This document shows, piece after piece, positions 1-9,382 of a stretch of DNA of 64,000 bases. The notes beneath the pieces were generated by a model, which saw only the letters and a list, made by a program, of their open reading frames with translations, searched no databases and was not told the DNA's origin. Numbering within the stretch: the first letter of the stretch is position 1; the number at the start of each line of letters is the position of its first letter. Source of the DNA: Halioglobus japonicus (lineage in GTDB: Bacteria; Pseudomonadota; Gammaproteobacteria; Pseudomonadales; Halieaceae); assembly GCF_001983995.1 (NCBI RefSeq), contig NZ_CP019450.1, positions 992,001-1,056,000 of the forward strand, written 5' to 3'. Both the position numbers and the translations under genes were made by a program.

Positions 1-438
1 GGTTACGCCGATTTCAATCTGTCCTTCCAGCAACATGGATTCGATTTGGGTAGTGCCGGCCTGGGTCACTGAGGCGGTGAGGCCCGGGTGTTCACCCAGA
101 AAGCCGGAAAGGAGTTCGGGCAGGAAGTAGGTCGCCAGCATCGAGGGGCAGGCAATACTTAGCTCGCCTTCCAGCAGGCCGCGCATGGCCCCAGCGGACT
201 GTTCAATCGCCTCTACCTGTTCCAGCACGGCTTCGGCCTGGGACAGCAGCTTGGCGCCCTCGGCGGTCAGCGCTATGCGCCGGCCACTGCGATCGATAAG
301 GGTCAGGTCTAGGGATTCTTCCAGCTTGCGCACGGCAATGCTCACCGCCGGTTGGGCCATGTGCAGTGCTTCGGCCGCCGCGCTGAATGACTGGTTGCGG
401 GCCACCGAGGAAAAGATTTCCAGCTTGCGTAAATCCAA
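1..438 (-). CDS. LysR-family transcriptional regulator (N-terminal part, GcdR-like)
   Basis: Partial gene running off the left edge; 146 codons are visible. The N-terminus reads as a LysR winged helix-turn-helix (LDLRKLEIFSSVARNQSFSA, then AAEALHMAQPAVSIAVRKLE), followed by the linker helix and the start of the effector-binding domain. I chose the TTG start at 438 because GGAGGG lies 7 nt upstream on this strand and the HTH begins immediately. It is divergent from a glutaryl-CoA dehydrogenase gene. In Pseudomonas a LysR regulator in this position controls gcdH-gcdG, so it is probably the local activator of glutarate catabolism. The ligand is inferred, not seen. Confidence 0.9.
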   Translation of the reverse strand, partial: MDLRKLEIFSSVARNQSFSAAAEALHMAQPAVSIAVRKLEESLDLTLIDRSGRRIALTAEGAKLLSQAEAVLEQVEAIEQSAGAMRGLLEGELSIACPSMLATYFLPELLSGFLGEHPGLTASVTQAGTTQIESMLLEGQIEIGVT

Positions 439-480
439 GCGCTCACCCTCCGGGAGGTGGTTGGTTGCAACGACGAACCG

Positions 481-511
481 CGCCCTGGTGTGGTCATGTC
501 ACATCAGGGCG
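481..511. promoter_or_regulatory. 31-bp inverted repeat, candidate LysR operator
   Basis: Arms CGCCCTGGTGTG (481-492) and CACATCAGGGCG (500-511) match at 11 of 12 positions around a 7-nt centre. The repeat lies between the divergent LysR and gcdH genes, followed by a very AT-rich stretch (about 530-585) that probably holds the gcdH promoter. Position and symmetry suggest a regulator binding site. A transcript hairpin is the alternative. Confidence 0.5.
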
Positions 512-628
512 CGGCTCGTCGCTACTGGAATATATACTACATATATTAAAAAGATATAAAACATATATTTTATAAATAGTTTGGCTTTTGCTACTTTGCC
601 CGCCTTCACTCGATCGCGGAGCAGGATA

Positions 629-1810
629 ATGGCGGGAAAAAAGTGGCAAAAACTGAACTGGGAAGATCCCTTTCTGCTGGAACATCAACTCACTGACGAG
701 CAGCGTATGGTGCAGCAGAGCGCGCGCCAGTACGCCCAGGACAAGCTCGCCCCGCGTGTACGCGAGGCGTTTCGAGCGGAGCATACAGACCGGGCCATCT
801 TTAACGAGATGGGCGAGTTGGGTCTGCTCGGGTCGACGATTGACGGCTACGGCTGCCCCGGTGTCGACTACATCTCCTATGGTCTGGTGGCCCGCGAGGT
901 TGAGCGCGTGGATTCCGGCTACCGCTCCATGATGAGTGTCCAGTCGTCGCTGGTGATGTATCCCATCTGGGCCTACGGCAACGAAGCCCAGCGCGAGAAA
1001 TACCTGCCCAAGCTGGCGACCGGTGAATGGGTGGGCTGTTTTGGTTTAACCGAGCCGGACCACGGTTCGGACCCGGGTTCCATGGTGACTCGCGCACGCT
1101 CTGTAGAGGGCGGTTACTCCCTAAGCGGCGCCAAAATGTGGATTACCAACAGCCCCTTCGCGGACGTATTCGTGGTGTGGGCGAAAACGGACGACGGCAA
1201 AATTCGCGGCTTTGTCCTTGAGAAAGGGATGGAAGGCCTGTCGGCACCCAAGATCGAGGGCAAACTGGCCCTGCGCGCTTCCGTGACCGGTGAGATCGTC
1301 ATGGACGAGGTGTTTGTGCCCGAGGAAAACCTGCTGCCTGGCGTTGAGGGTTTGAAGGGTCCCTTTGGCTGCCTGAACAACGCGCGTTACGGTATTGCCT
1401 GGGGTGCGATAGGTGCCGCCGAGACGTGCTGGCATGCGGCGCGCGAGTACACCCTGGATCGCAAGCAGTTCGGTGTGCCCCTGGCGTCAAAGCAGTTGGT
1501 ACAGCTTAAGCTGGCCGATATGCAGACCGAAATTTCGCTCGCCCTGCAGGGGTGCTTGCGGGCGGGCCAGTTAATGGATGCGGGCGAGATCGCCCCGGAA
1601 TTGATTTCGCTGATCAAGCGCAACTCCTGTGGCAAGGCGCTTGATATTGCACGCACGGCTCGCGACATGCTCGGTGGCAATGGGATCTCCGATGAGTACC
1701 CGATCATGCGGCACATGGTAAACCTCGAAGTGGTCAATACCTACGAAGGTACCCACGATGTGCACGCGCTGATCCTGGGTCGTACCCAGACCGATATTCC
1801 TGCCTTCTGA
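629..1810 (+). CDS. gcdH: glutaryl-CoA dehydrogenase
   Basis: Predicted FAD enzyme (393 aa) that dehydrogenates and decarboxylates glutaryl-CoA to crotonyl-CoA in lysine, glutarate and tryptophan breakdown. It has the acyl-CoA dehydrogenase signature [14 protein letters not shown] near residue 140 and the family-typical C-terminal block [16 protein letters not shown], whose Glu is the catalytic base. Length is normal for GcdH. The reading frame is open back to 581, but ATG 629 is preferred because GGAG lies 7 nt upstream. Its stop overlaps the ATG of the downstream CoA-transferase (ATGA), so the two are translationally coupled. The divergent LysR gene is the likely regulator. Confidence 0.93.
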   Translation: MAGKKWQKLNWEDPFLLEHQLTDEQRMVQQSARQYAQDKLAPRVREAFRAEHTDRAIFNEMGELGLLGSTIDGYGCPGVDYISYGLVAREVERVDSGYRSMMSVQSSLVMYPIWAYGNEAQREKYLPKLATGEWVGCFGLTEPDHGSDPGSMVTRARSVEGGYSLSGAKMWITNSPFADVFVVWAKTDDGKIRGFVLEKGMEGLSAPKIEGKLALRASVTGEIVMDEVFVPEENLLPGVEGLKGPFGCLNNARYGIAWGAIGAAETCWHAAREYTLDRKQFGVPLASKQLVQLKLADMQTEISLALQGCLRAGQLMDAGEIAPELISLIKRNSCGKALDIARTARDMLGGNGISDEYPIMRHMVNLEVVNTYEGTHDVHALILGRTQTDIPAF

Positions 1811-2968
1811 TGGGCGCGCTGTCCCACATCCGGGTGCTGGACCTGTCGCGTATTCTGGCCGGCCCCTGGGCCAGTCAGATGCTGGGTGACCTCGGTGCCG
1901 ATGTGATCAAGGTTGAGAACCCCGCCGGAGGTGACGACACCCGTCGCTGGGGGCCGCCTTATATGGCCGACGAACACGGTGAGGCCACCGCCGAGGCGGC
2001 CTATTACCTGTGTGCCAATCGCAACAAGCGCTCGGTCTGCATTGATATGAAAGCGCCTGAGGGCAGGCCCAGCTGCGTGAGCTGGCTGCCCAGAGCGATG
2101 TGCTTATCGAGAATTTTAAAGTCGGCGGCGCCGCAAAGTACGGGTTGGATTACGCCTCACTGAGTGCGATCAATCCGCGCCTGGTGTACTGCTCGATTAC
2201 CGGCTTCGGCCAGACGGGCCCGCTTGCCAATCGGCCCGGGTACGACTTCCTGGTGCAGGCCATGGGTGGGCTAATGAGTGTGACCGGTGAGCGCGACGGT
2301 AAGCCTGGTGCCGGCCCGCAGAAAGTGGGAGTGGCACTCACTGATATCATGACCGGCCTGTATGCAGTTATCGGCATCCAGGCAGCGCTGGCAGAGCGGG
2401 AGCATTCAGGTTTGGGCCAGCATGTAGACCTGGCCCTGCTGGATGTGACGGCGGCCACCCTCGCCAACCAGGCGACCAACTACCTTGTCGGGGGCATGAA
2501 CCCCACCCGCCTGGGTAATGCTCATCCAAACATCGTCCCTTATCAGAGCTTTGTTGCCAGTGATGGCCATTTGATTGTGGCCGTGGGCAATGACGGTCAG
2601 TTCCGGCGCTATGTGGAGGTGCTGGGTGTGCCCGAGCTGGCCGATGACGCGCGATTCAGCACCAACAGTCAGCGCGTTGCGAATCGGGATGCGCTGGTGC
2701 CGTTGTTGCAGGCGCGTATGCTTGAGCGGGGCAAGGATGAGTGGATTGCGCTGCTGGAGCAGGCGGGGTGCCCGCCGGTCCGATTAATACGGTGGCTGAG
2801 GTGTTTGCCGAGCCGCAGATCCAGGCGCGCGATATGCAGGTGAATCTGTCGCACCCTCTCAATCCAGATCTGCAGCTGGCGGGGAACCCCATCAAGCTGT
2901 CACGTACGCCGGTGGAGTATCGGCGACCTCCACCGCAGCTCGGTGAGCACACCGACGAGGTGATTTAG
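1810..2968 (+). pseudogene. class III CoA-transferase (CaiB/BaiF, glutarate/succinate type), two frameshifts
   Basis: The three frames together give one full-length family III CoA-transferase of about 385 aa: N-terminal LSRILAGPWASQMLGDLGADVIKVE, then DVLIENFKVGG with SITGFGQTGP, then a C-terminal part containing PAGPINTVAEVF. The frame is lost near 2064, where one C is missing (GGC-AGG instead of GGC-CAG), and again near 2775, where a G run is one short. Both halves of each break stay conserved, so sequencing error is as likely as real decay. Next to gcdH, the best functional guess is glutarate:succinyl-CoA transferase (GcdG/SUGCT-like), which would supply glutaryl-CoA. Confidence 0.82.
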
Positions 2969-2990
2969 GAGCGACCGGCGGTCGCTCCTA
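2966..2990. terminator. bidirectional hairpin between convergent genes
   Basis: Perfect 11-bp stem: TAGGAGCGACC (2966-2976), loop GGC, then GGTCGCTCCTA (2980-2990). It overlaps the stop codon of the CoA-transferase and lies 12 nt from the end of ald on the other strand. No T-tract follows, so it could be a weak terminator or a REP-like extragenic palindrome. Confidence 0.55.
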
Positions 2991-3001
2991 TCGAGTAAGG
3001 C

Positions 3002-4117
3002 TTACTGCAAGACCTGCTCGGCAGGCACGCAGTTGTAACCCAGGACCTCAGCAACGGCCGCATAGGTGATATCGCCGCAATGCACGTTGAGTCCGTTGCG
3101 CAGGTGTTCATCGTCGAGCAGTGCCTGCTTGTAGCCTTTGTCCGCCAGTGCCAGGGTGAATGGCAGCGTGGCGTTGTTGAGGGCAAAGGTAGAGGTGCGC
3201 GCGACACCGCCGGGCATGTTGGCCACGCAATAGTGGACCACGCCTTCCTCGACATAGGTTGGATGCTCGTGAGTGGTCGCCCGGCTGGTTTCGAAGCAGC
3301 CGCCCTGGTCAATGGCCACGTCGACCACCACCGAGCCATCACGCATTTCCTTGAGCATCTCGCGGGTGACCAGCTTGGGCGCTGCCGCGCCGGGTACCAG
3401 AACGGCGCCGATCACCAGGTCGGCATTGGTCACGTGCTTCCACAGGGATTCACGGGTGGAATAAATGGTGTTGAGCATAGTGCCGAACTGGAAGTCCAGC
3501 TCTTTTAGACGTTTCAGGGAGCGGTCGAGGACGGTAACGTGTGCTTCCATGCCCATCGCCATGCGGATGGCATTGGTGCCTACGACGCCGCCGCCGATCA
3601 CCACCACCTTGGCAGCCTCTACACCGGGTACGCCGCCTAGCAGCATGCCGGAGCCACCCTTGTGCTTTTCCAGAGCGTGAGCGCCGGCTTGAATCGACAT
3701 ACGGCCTGCGACTTCGCTCATGGGTGACAGCAGCGGCAGCGTGCCATCGTCGTCGGTTACGGTTTCATAGGCGATGGCAATGCAGCCGGATTCCTTCAGC
3801 AGGCGCGTTTGCTCCGGGTCAGGTGCCAGGTGCAGATAGGTAAACAATACCTGTCCCTCGCGCAGCATGCGGCACTCGTCGGGCTGGGGTTCCTTGACCT
3901 TGACCACCATGTCGGCGCGCTCGAAAATTTCGGCGGCGGTGGCGACAATTTCCGCACCGGCGGCCCGGTACATGTCATCGGTGAGGCCGATGCCGACACC
4001 GGCGTTAGTTTCTACAATGACCTGGTGACCGTGGTGGACAAGCTCTTCCACAGAGCCTGTTGTCAGGCCTACACGGAACTCCAGGGTTTTGATTTCTTTG
4101 GGTACACCTACCAGCAT
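3002..4117 (-). CDS. ald: alanine dehydrogenase
   Basis: NAD-dependent L-alanine dehydrogenase (371 aa, the usual length), interconverting alanine with pyruvate and ammonium in the cytoplasm. It starts with the family-typical [10 protein letters not shown]. The substrate Lys is in VVKVKEPQ (about residue 74) and the catalytic His in TYLHLAPD (about 96). The Rossmann glycine motif [12 protein letters not shown] lies near residue 172, and the C-terminal [10 protein letters not shown] block is present. A GAGGA ribosome site precedes ATG 4117. It is apparently monocistronic and convergent with the CoA-transferase; no regulator (AldR/Lrp) is next to it. Confidence 0.95.
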   Translation of the reverse strand: MLVGVPKEIKTLEFRVGLTTGSVEELVHHGHQVIVETNAGVGIGLTDDMYRAAGAEIVATAAEIFERADMVVKVKEPQPDECRMLREGQVLFTYLHLAPDPEQTRLLKESGCIAIAYETVTDDDGTLPLLSPMSEVAGRMSIQAGAHALEKHKGGSGMLLGGVPGVEAAKVVVIGGGVVGTNAIRMAMGMEAHVTVLDRSLKRLKELDFQFGTMLNTIYSTRESLWKHVTNADLVIGAVLVPGAAAPKLVTREMLKEMRDGSVVVDVAIDQGGCFETSRATTHEHPTYVEEGVVHYCVANMPGGVARTSTFALNNATLPFTLALADKGYKQALLDDEHLRNGLNVHCGDITYAAVAEVLGYNCVPAEQVLQ

Positions 4118-4206
4118 TGTGCTTATCCTCGGCTTGGGGTTTTCACGCCGCCATCTTAGTCAAAGTCATGCCCTGTGCGAGTACCTCTAGAGGGGTAGAA
4201 ATCCGC

Positions 4207-5163
4207 CTATTTCAGGGCGCTCAGCGTACGTTTTCCAAGGTCGTCGCCAGCGGTCGCCGGAACAATGCAGACTTCGTCTGCCCCCGCAGCCTTGTAGTCC
4301 TCCAGTTGCGCGGCCACCTCCGACTCAGACCCCAGCAGGCCGACCGCAGCGATCAGCGCATCGGGCATTGCGGCCAACAGTTCCCGTGGGTGAGGGCGAG
4401 TACGGGCGAATGCGACCAGTTCCTCAAAGCCAGCCGCCGCCATCATCTCGCCATAACCGGGCGCTGCCAGGTAGCCGACGATGCCGCGTTTCAGCTGGTC
4501 GATGGACTCCCGTGAGGGGTCGACCGCCGTGGGCAGCCACACCGCCACGCGCGGCGTCTCTCTTCCTGCGGCATTGGCAGCAGCCTGCAGTTGATCGCGC
4601 AATGCAGCGAGGCTGGCGGGGGTGACCATGTTCAATAACATGCGGTCTGCCCGGCGGGCCGCGGTGCGCACCGCGGCGGGCGAGAACGCGGCGATGGTTA
4701 GCGCTGAGCCGGGGGCATTGAGGCGCAGGCGATAGCCCTGGCAGCGCGCCAGTTCGCCTTCAAGCTGCGCCTTTTCGCCATCTAGCAGGCTGCGGACGAT
4801 TTGCGCAGTTTCATCCATGTGCGTCGCAGTGCGCTCCCGGTCGCGGCCATGCCATTCTTCGACAACGACCACGCTGGAGGCGCCGAGGGCGATGCTCGTG
4901 GCGCGACCAGTGAGGTCCGCCACCGAGGCTGCGCCCATGGCAATGGTCATGGGGGTGCGCACCGATACTGCCAGGGGACCCACCGCCAGTTGGATCTGCT
5001 GGGTGTTCAGGCCGACGGCTGTGGCAAAGGCGAAGGCATCGTAGGTCGCCATCTCTCCCATCCACAGCTCCGGGTAACCCAGGCGATCAGTCAGCTGTGC
5101 CAGGGCGAGATTCTCCGCCGGATCGCGGTCCTGCCAGTAGGGAGTGACTACACTGATTTGCAT
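4207..5163 (-). CDS. LLM-class flavin-dependent oxidoreductase
   Basis: 318-aa protein of the bacterial luciferase-like (TIM barrel) family that uses FMN or F420. Seen: N-terminal ISVVTPYWQDRDPAENLALAQLTDRLGYPELWMGE, then a substrate/cofactor core with MGAASVADLTGRATSIALG and a C-terminal LGSESEVAAQLEDYKAAGADEV block typical of the family. The frame is open upstream to 5406, but ATG 5163 begins the conserved domain and sits beside the divergent promoter region. It is divergent from the acyl-CoA ligase operon, so it may act on the same substrate. Substrate and cofactor cannot be told from sequence. Confidence 0.8.
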   Translation of the reverse strand: MQISVVTPYWQDRDPAENLALAQLTDRLGYPELWMGEMATYDAFAFATAVGLNTQQIQLAVGPLAVSVRTPMTIAMGAASVADLTGRATSIALGASSVVVVEEWHGRDRERTATHMDETAQIVRSLLDGEKAQLEGELARCQGYRLRLNAPGSALTIAAFSPAAVRTAARRADRMLLNMVTPASLAALRDQLQAAANAAGRETPRVAVWLPTAVDPSRESIDQLKRGIVGYLAAPGYGEMMAAAGFEELVAFARTRPHPRELLAAMPDALIAAVGLLGSESEVAAQLEDYKAAGADEVCIVPATAGDDLGKRTLSALK

Positions 5164-5250
5164 GGTTCTCTGTCCGTAGTGGATGGCAGGGCGATTATAG
5201 CTTAGGATTGGTTCTTTTATAAAAGCAATTGGCTGCACGGCTGCGACTGC

Positions 5251-6857
5251 ATGAATACCACCGCTGAACAACGCATCAATACGCTGACCGCCGCCGGTTT
5301 GTGGGGCGAGCAAACCCTGCAGGGGCTGCTGGCTGAGCACGCCAGTGATCGCGGCACCCGCCTGGCGGTAAGGGATCAACCCAACCGTGAGGCGCTCACC
5401 GGTCATCTGCCCGTGCAGATGACCTGGTCAGAGTTGGCCGCCGCTAGCGATGCCCTGGCCCATCAACTCACAGCCGCCGGTATTGGCGAGGGCGATACGG
5501 TCGTCGTGCAGCTGCCCAATATTGTTGAGCTGGTGGTGGTTTACTACGCGGTGGCCAAAATGGGCGCGGTGGTGAGCCCCGTGCCTGTGCAGTATGCGGC
5601 CCATGAGCTGCAAATGCTGACTGGCGCTTTGCAGGCACGGGCATTCATCAGCATCGAGCGGGTGCGGGATGTTGCGCTGGCAGACATGGCGCGGTCCGCA
5701 CTGCCGGCGATGCCGGTACTGGAATTTGGCCGCGACCTGCATCTTGATGCAACGCCTGTTGATGCTTTTGCTGGACCGGCTCCGGATGCCAATCGCACGC
5801 TGAGCATCTGCTGGACGTCAGGCACAACCGGTACGCCCAAAGGGGTACCCCGTTCGCACAATATGTGGATTGCCACCGGTCGCACCAGTATCGCTGCGGG
5901 GTCGATGCAGGCCGACGATGTCATGCTCAATCCGTTTCCCCTGGTAAATATGGCGGCCCTGGGTGGGTTTTTGTTTCCAGCGGCGATTCTGGGGGCGGCA
6001 GTGGTGCTTCACCATCCCCTGGACCCCGGCCTGTTCCTTGCGCAAATGCAGGACGAGCGCATTACCTTCACTATCGCGCCGCCCCCCTGCTGAATCAGCT
6101 GGCAAAAGCACCTGCCATGTGGCAACAGTTTGATTTTAGTGCACTGCGTCGCATTGGCTCGGGATCGGCGCCGTTGGCACCCTCCATGATCGCCACCTTT
6201 GAGCGCGACTACGGCAAGCAGATTGTTAACTTCTATGGCTCCAACGAGGGCATCTCCCTGTTCTCAACGCCCGAGGACGCGGCGGACCCGGAGGTGCGCG
6301 CGAGTATGTTCCGACGCCCGGGTGCGGACGCGTTAATCGAAACGCGGGTGGTAGACCCGGGCAGTGGTGAGGAAATCACTGCCCAGGGTGAGCGAGGTGA
6401 ATTACTGATCCGCGGTGCCACGGTCTTTGACGGCTATTTTCATCATGACAATGCCGATGTATTCGACGATCAGGGCTTTTTCCGCACTGGCGACCTGGTA
6501 GAAGTTTGCGGCGACGGTCAGTTCTATCGAATTGCCGGCCGCTGCAAGGACATTATTAATCGCGGTGGCATGAAGATTTCGCCAGTGGAGCTCGATGTGG
6601 CTTTGGAGCATCACCCCGCGGTGGCCGAGGCAGCCGTGTGCGCTTATCCGGATGAGCGCCTGGGCGAAAAAATCTGCGCCTGCCTAGTGCTCCAGGCAGA
6701 TGCCGAAGCCCCCACTCTGGAAGCCCTGCAGGCGTACCTGCTGGAGCAGGGTTTTGCCAAATTCAAACTACCTGAGCGGTTGCAGATGCTCGAGCAATTG
6801 CCGCGCAACCCGCTGGGTAAGGTACAACGTTTCAGTTTGCAGGAATCTATCTCATGA
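5251..6857 (+). pseudogene. AMP-dependent acyl-CoA ligase, one frameshift
   Basis: ANL-superfamily acid-CoA ligase of about 535 aa once a single base is restored. The first part (to 6093) carries the P-loop SICWTSGTTGTPKGVPRSHN. After the break the second part carries NFYGSNEG (motif A5), YRTGDL-like FFRTGDLVEV, GRCKDIINRGGMKISP and the terminal catalytic lysine region NPLGKVQR. The frame is lost in the C run at 6082-6087 (six C where seven keep IAPPPLLNQ). Everything on both sides is conserved, so a sequencing deletion is likely. The stop overlaps the next gene (ATGA), giving an operon ligase - thiolase - thiolase. Substrate unknown. Confidence 0.85.
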
Positions 6858-8092
6858 CAGACATCTATATTCTCGGCGGTAGCCAGACCGACTTCGCCCG
6901 TAACTGGGCGCGCGAAGGCAAAGACATTTACGATATGTTCTCGGAGAGCCTGCAGGAAGCGGTGGCCAACGCCGCGATTGAGCCGGGCCAGATTGAAGTG
7001 GGCCACGTGGGCAACTTCGTGGGTGAGCTGTTCACAGGCCAGGGTTTGCTTGGCGGTTTTTTTGGACAGGTGTATCCGGAGCTCGCCGCTCTGCCCACCT
7101 CGCGGCATGAGGCAGCCTGTGCATCGGGCTCGATTGCGATTATGTCGGCCATGCGCGATATCGAGGCCGGTCACTATGATGTGGCCTGTGCCCTTGGCCT
7201 GGAACTGATGCGCAACACCGACGGCAAGACCGGTGCGGAATACCTCGGTGCCGCGGCATGGAAGGGGCATGAGGCGACACCGGAGGAATGTGACTTCCCC
7301 TGGCCGCACATGTTTGATCGGCTCACCGAGGAATATGATCATCGCTATGGCATCAATGCCGATCACCTGAATCGAATTGCCGAAATCAACTTTGCCAACG
7401 GCAGGCTCAACCCTCGAGCCCAGACCCGCGAATGGGATTTCCCCGAGGGTGCATTCACTTGTGACGATACGCTCAATCCCGTCATCGAAGGCCGGGTGCG
7501 TAAACAGGATTGCGGCCAGATTACTGATGGCGCTGCCTGTGTCATTCTGGCCAGCGAGCGCGCGGCTCGCCAGCACGCCGACAAGCTCGGCCTGCAGCTA
7601 CAGGATATTCCGCGAATCAAAGGCTGGGGTCACCGCTCTGCGCCGATTCTGTTGTCGCGCAAACTCGAGTTGAGTGCCGATGCCCCGCTGGTGTTCCCGC
7701 ATGCCGCACAGTGTCTTGCTGAGGCAGCTCAGCGCGCCGGTTTTGCGGCCGTTGCAGAGCTCGATGGCCTGGAGACTCACGACTGCTTCAGCATGACCGA
7801 GTACATGGCTATCGACCACGCCGGCCTGACGGCGCCGGGCGAAAGCTGGAAAGCGGTCGAAGAGGGGCGCATTACCCTGGACGGTGACTTTCCGATCAAT
7901 GCCAGCGGCGGGTTGATCGGCCTGGGACACCCGGTTGGCGCCACGGGCATTCGTATGGTCCTCGACTGCGCGCGGCAGGTCACCGGCAGGGCCGGTCCCT
8001 ATCAGATGCCGCGGGCCGAAAATATGATCACATTTAACGTGGGTGGCAGTACCACCACCTGCGCGAGTTTTGTTGTAGGGGTTGGATCTTGA
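6854..8092 (+). CDS. SCP-x/SCP2-type thiolase
   Basis: 412-aa thiolase-superfamily protein of the sterol-carrier-protein-x branch, which cleaves branched or cyclic 3-oxoacyl-CoAs in steroid, isoprenoid and bile-acid pathways. Visible catalytic features: nucleophile Cys89 in HEAACASGS, His309 in LETHDCFS, and His359 in GLIGLGHPVGATG. The C-terminus NVGGSTTTCASFVV places another Cys at 403. It overlaps the ligase stop by 4 nt and the next thiolase by 4 nt (TTGA), so it is tightly coupled. Its specificity is not determined by these motifs. Confidence 0.88.
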   Translation: MTDIYILGGSQTDFARNWAREGKDIYDMFSESLQEAVANAAIEPGQIEVGHVGNFVGELFTGQGLLGGFFGQVYPELAALPTSRHEAACASGSIAIMSAMRDIEAGHYDVACALGLELMRNTDGKTGAEYLGAAAWKGHEATPEECDFPWPHMFDRLTEEYDHRYGINADHLNRIAEINFANGRLNPRAQTREWDFPEGAFTCDDTLNPVIEGRVRKQDCGQITDGAACVILASERAARQHADKLGLQLQDIPRIKGWGHRSAPILLSRKLELSADAPLVFPHAAQCLAEAAQRAGFAAVAELDGLETHDCFSMTEYMAIDHAGLTAPGESWKAVEEGRITLDGDFPINASGGLIGLGHPVGATGIRMVLDCARQVTGRAGPYQMPRAENMITFNVGGSTTTCASFVVGVGS

Positions 8093-9288
8093 GAGACGTA
8101 TTTATCTACGAGGCGATTCGTTCGCCGCGCACCAAGGCGAAGGACAGCGGTGGCCTGGCAGACCTTACGCCCCAGGCGTTGCTGGCAAGCCTTTATAACA
8201 GCCTGACCGAGCGAACCGGGCTGGACCCGGCTGATGTCGGGGAAATTATCCTCGGCTGTGTCACCCAGCACCGTGAGCAGGCGGCCAACATCGCCAAAAC
8301 CTCGGCGCTGTACGCTGGTTGGCCGAGTTCTGTCGGCGGGCTGACCGTGAATCGGTTCTGCTCCTCGAGTATCGATGCGATGAACCTCGGCATGCTCAAG
8401 GTAGCCTCGGGCCAGGAAGAGGTGATTGTTGCCGGTGGCGTGGAGATGATGTCACGCATTCCGATGTTGTCCGACGAAGCGCGGGCCTTTAAAGATCCTG
8501 CCTTTGCGGCCCAGTGCCAGTTGCTGATGATGGGTTCCGGCGCCGACCTGATTGCCACATTGCACGATGTAAGCCGCGAAGAGGCGGACGCCATCGCGGT
8601 GCAAAGCCAGCAGCGAGCGGCGCACGCACAGCGCGAAGGCTATTTTAAATCCATTGTTCCGGTGGAGAATCCCGACAAGGGCATGACCGTCAGTGAGGAT
8701 GAGTGTATCCGCGCCAGTGCCACCACTGAGGGGTTGGCAAAACTGCCCGCAGCCTTTGCCGGTATTGGTGCCAAGGGTGTCGATGCCTATCAGCTTGCGG
8801 CCCACCCGGACCTGACAGAGATTCAACACATCCATACCGCTGGTAATTCCCCGGCCATGGCTGATGCGGCCACGGTGGTGGTGCTCGGTACGGCAGCGCT
8901 GGGCGAAAAGCTCGGCATAGCGCCGCGCGCCCGACTGGTTGCTGGCGCGAGCTGTGATGATGATCCACTGCAAGTGTTGTCGGGATGCGTCAGCTCGGCG
9001 CAGAAGCTCATGCAACAGCAGGGATTGTCGGCTGATGATGTGGATTTGTTCGAAGTTCACGAAGCTTTTGCCGCCACGGTGGTGAAGTGTCGCCAGGACC
9101 TGGGTATCGATGACGATAAATTGAATGTGAATGGCGGGGTTATTGCCCTGGGGCACCCGATGGGGGCCACGGGCGCCATTATGGCCGGCGTGCTGCTGGA
9201 TGAGTTGGAGCGGCGTGACCTCAAGCGCGGGATTGTGTCAGCCAGTGGTGCCGGCGGCTCCGGTAGTGCGCTGCTGATCGAGCGCTAA
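8089..9288 (+). CDS. acetyl-CoA C-acyltransferase (FadA-type thiolase) with Cys-to-Ser at the second active cysteine
   Basis: 399-aa degradative-type thiolase, TTG start overlapping the previous stop. Nucleophile Cys91 (NRFCSSSID), His324 (EVHEAFAAT) and His356 (ALGHPMGATG) are all present. The C-terminal motif that normally reads C-x-G-G-G is here SGAGG, with Ser386 at the position of the second catalytic cysteine. That residue normally acts as the acid/base, so activity may be altered, biased towards one direction, or lost. Together with the adjacent SCP2-type thiolase this resembles a lipid or ring-degradation operon. Annotation as a thiolase is firm; classical thiolysis is not. Confidence 0.88.
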   Translation: MRDVFIYEAIRSPRTKAKDSGGLADLTPQALLASLYNSLTERTGLDPADVGEIILGCVTQHREQAANIAKTSALYAGWPSSVGGLTVNRFCSSSIDAMNLGMLKVASGQEEVIVAGGVEMMSRIPMLSDEARAFKDPAFAAQCQLLMMGSGADLIATLHDVSREEADAIAVQSQQRAAHAQREGYFKSIVPVENPDKGMTVSEDECIRASATTEGLAKLPAAFAGIGAKGVDAYQLAAHPDLTEIQHIHTAGNSPAMADAATVVVLGTAALGEKLGIAPRARLVAGASCDDDPLQVLSGCVSSAQKLMQQQGLSADDVDLFEVHEAFAATVVKCRQDLGIDDDKLNVNGGVIALGHPMGATGAIMAGVLLDELERRDLKRGIVSASGAGGSGSALLIER

Positions 9289-9305
9289 GGCGGATGCCAG
9301 GCCTC

Positions 9306-9333
9306 TTGCGTAAGCGAACCAGTGCCCTATAAT
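9306..9333 (+). promoter_or_regulatory. sigma70-type promoter of the carotenoid oxygenase operon
   Basis: TTGCGT (9306-9311), 16-bp spacer, then an exact TATAAT (9328-9333), in the gap between the thiolase and the oxygenase gene. It gives the oxygenase-aldehyde dehydrogenase pair its own transcription start near 9340. Confidence 0.65.
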
Positions 9334-9353
9334 TAACATAGATTGTATAAAAA

Positions 9354-9370
9354 GACTTGCATTGCAAGTC
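9354..9370. promoter_or_regulatory. 17-bp perfect dyad, candidate operator
   Basis: GACTTGCA (9354-9361) and TGCAAGTC (9363-9370) are exact reverse complements around one central base. The dyad lies just downstream of the predicted transcription start and touches the ribosome site of the oxygenase gene, a typical place for a TetR- or MarR-type repressor. No obvious cognate repressor gene is adjacent. Confidence 0.55.
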
Positions 9371-9382
9371 GGAGAGAAGAGC

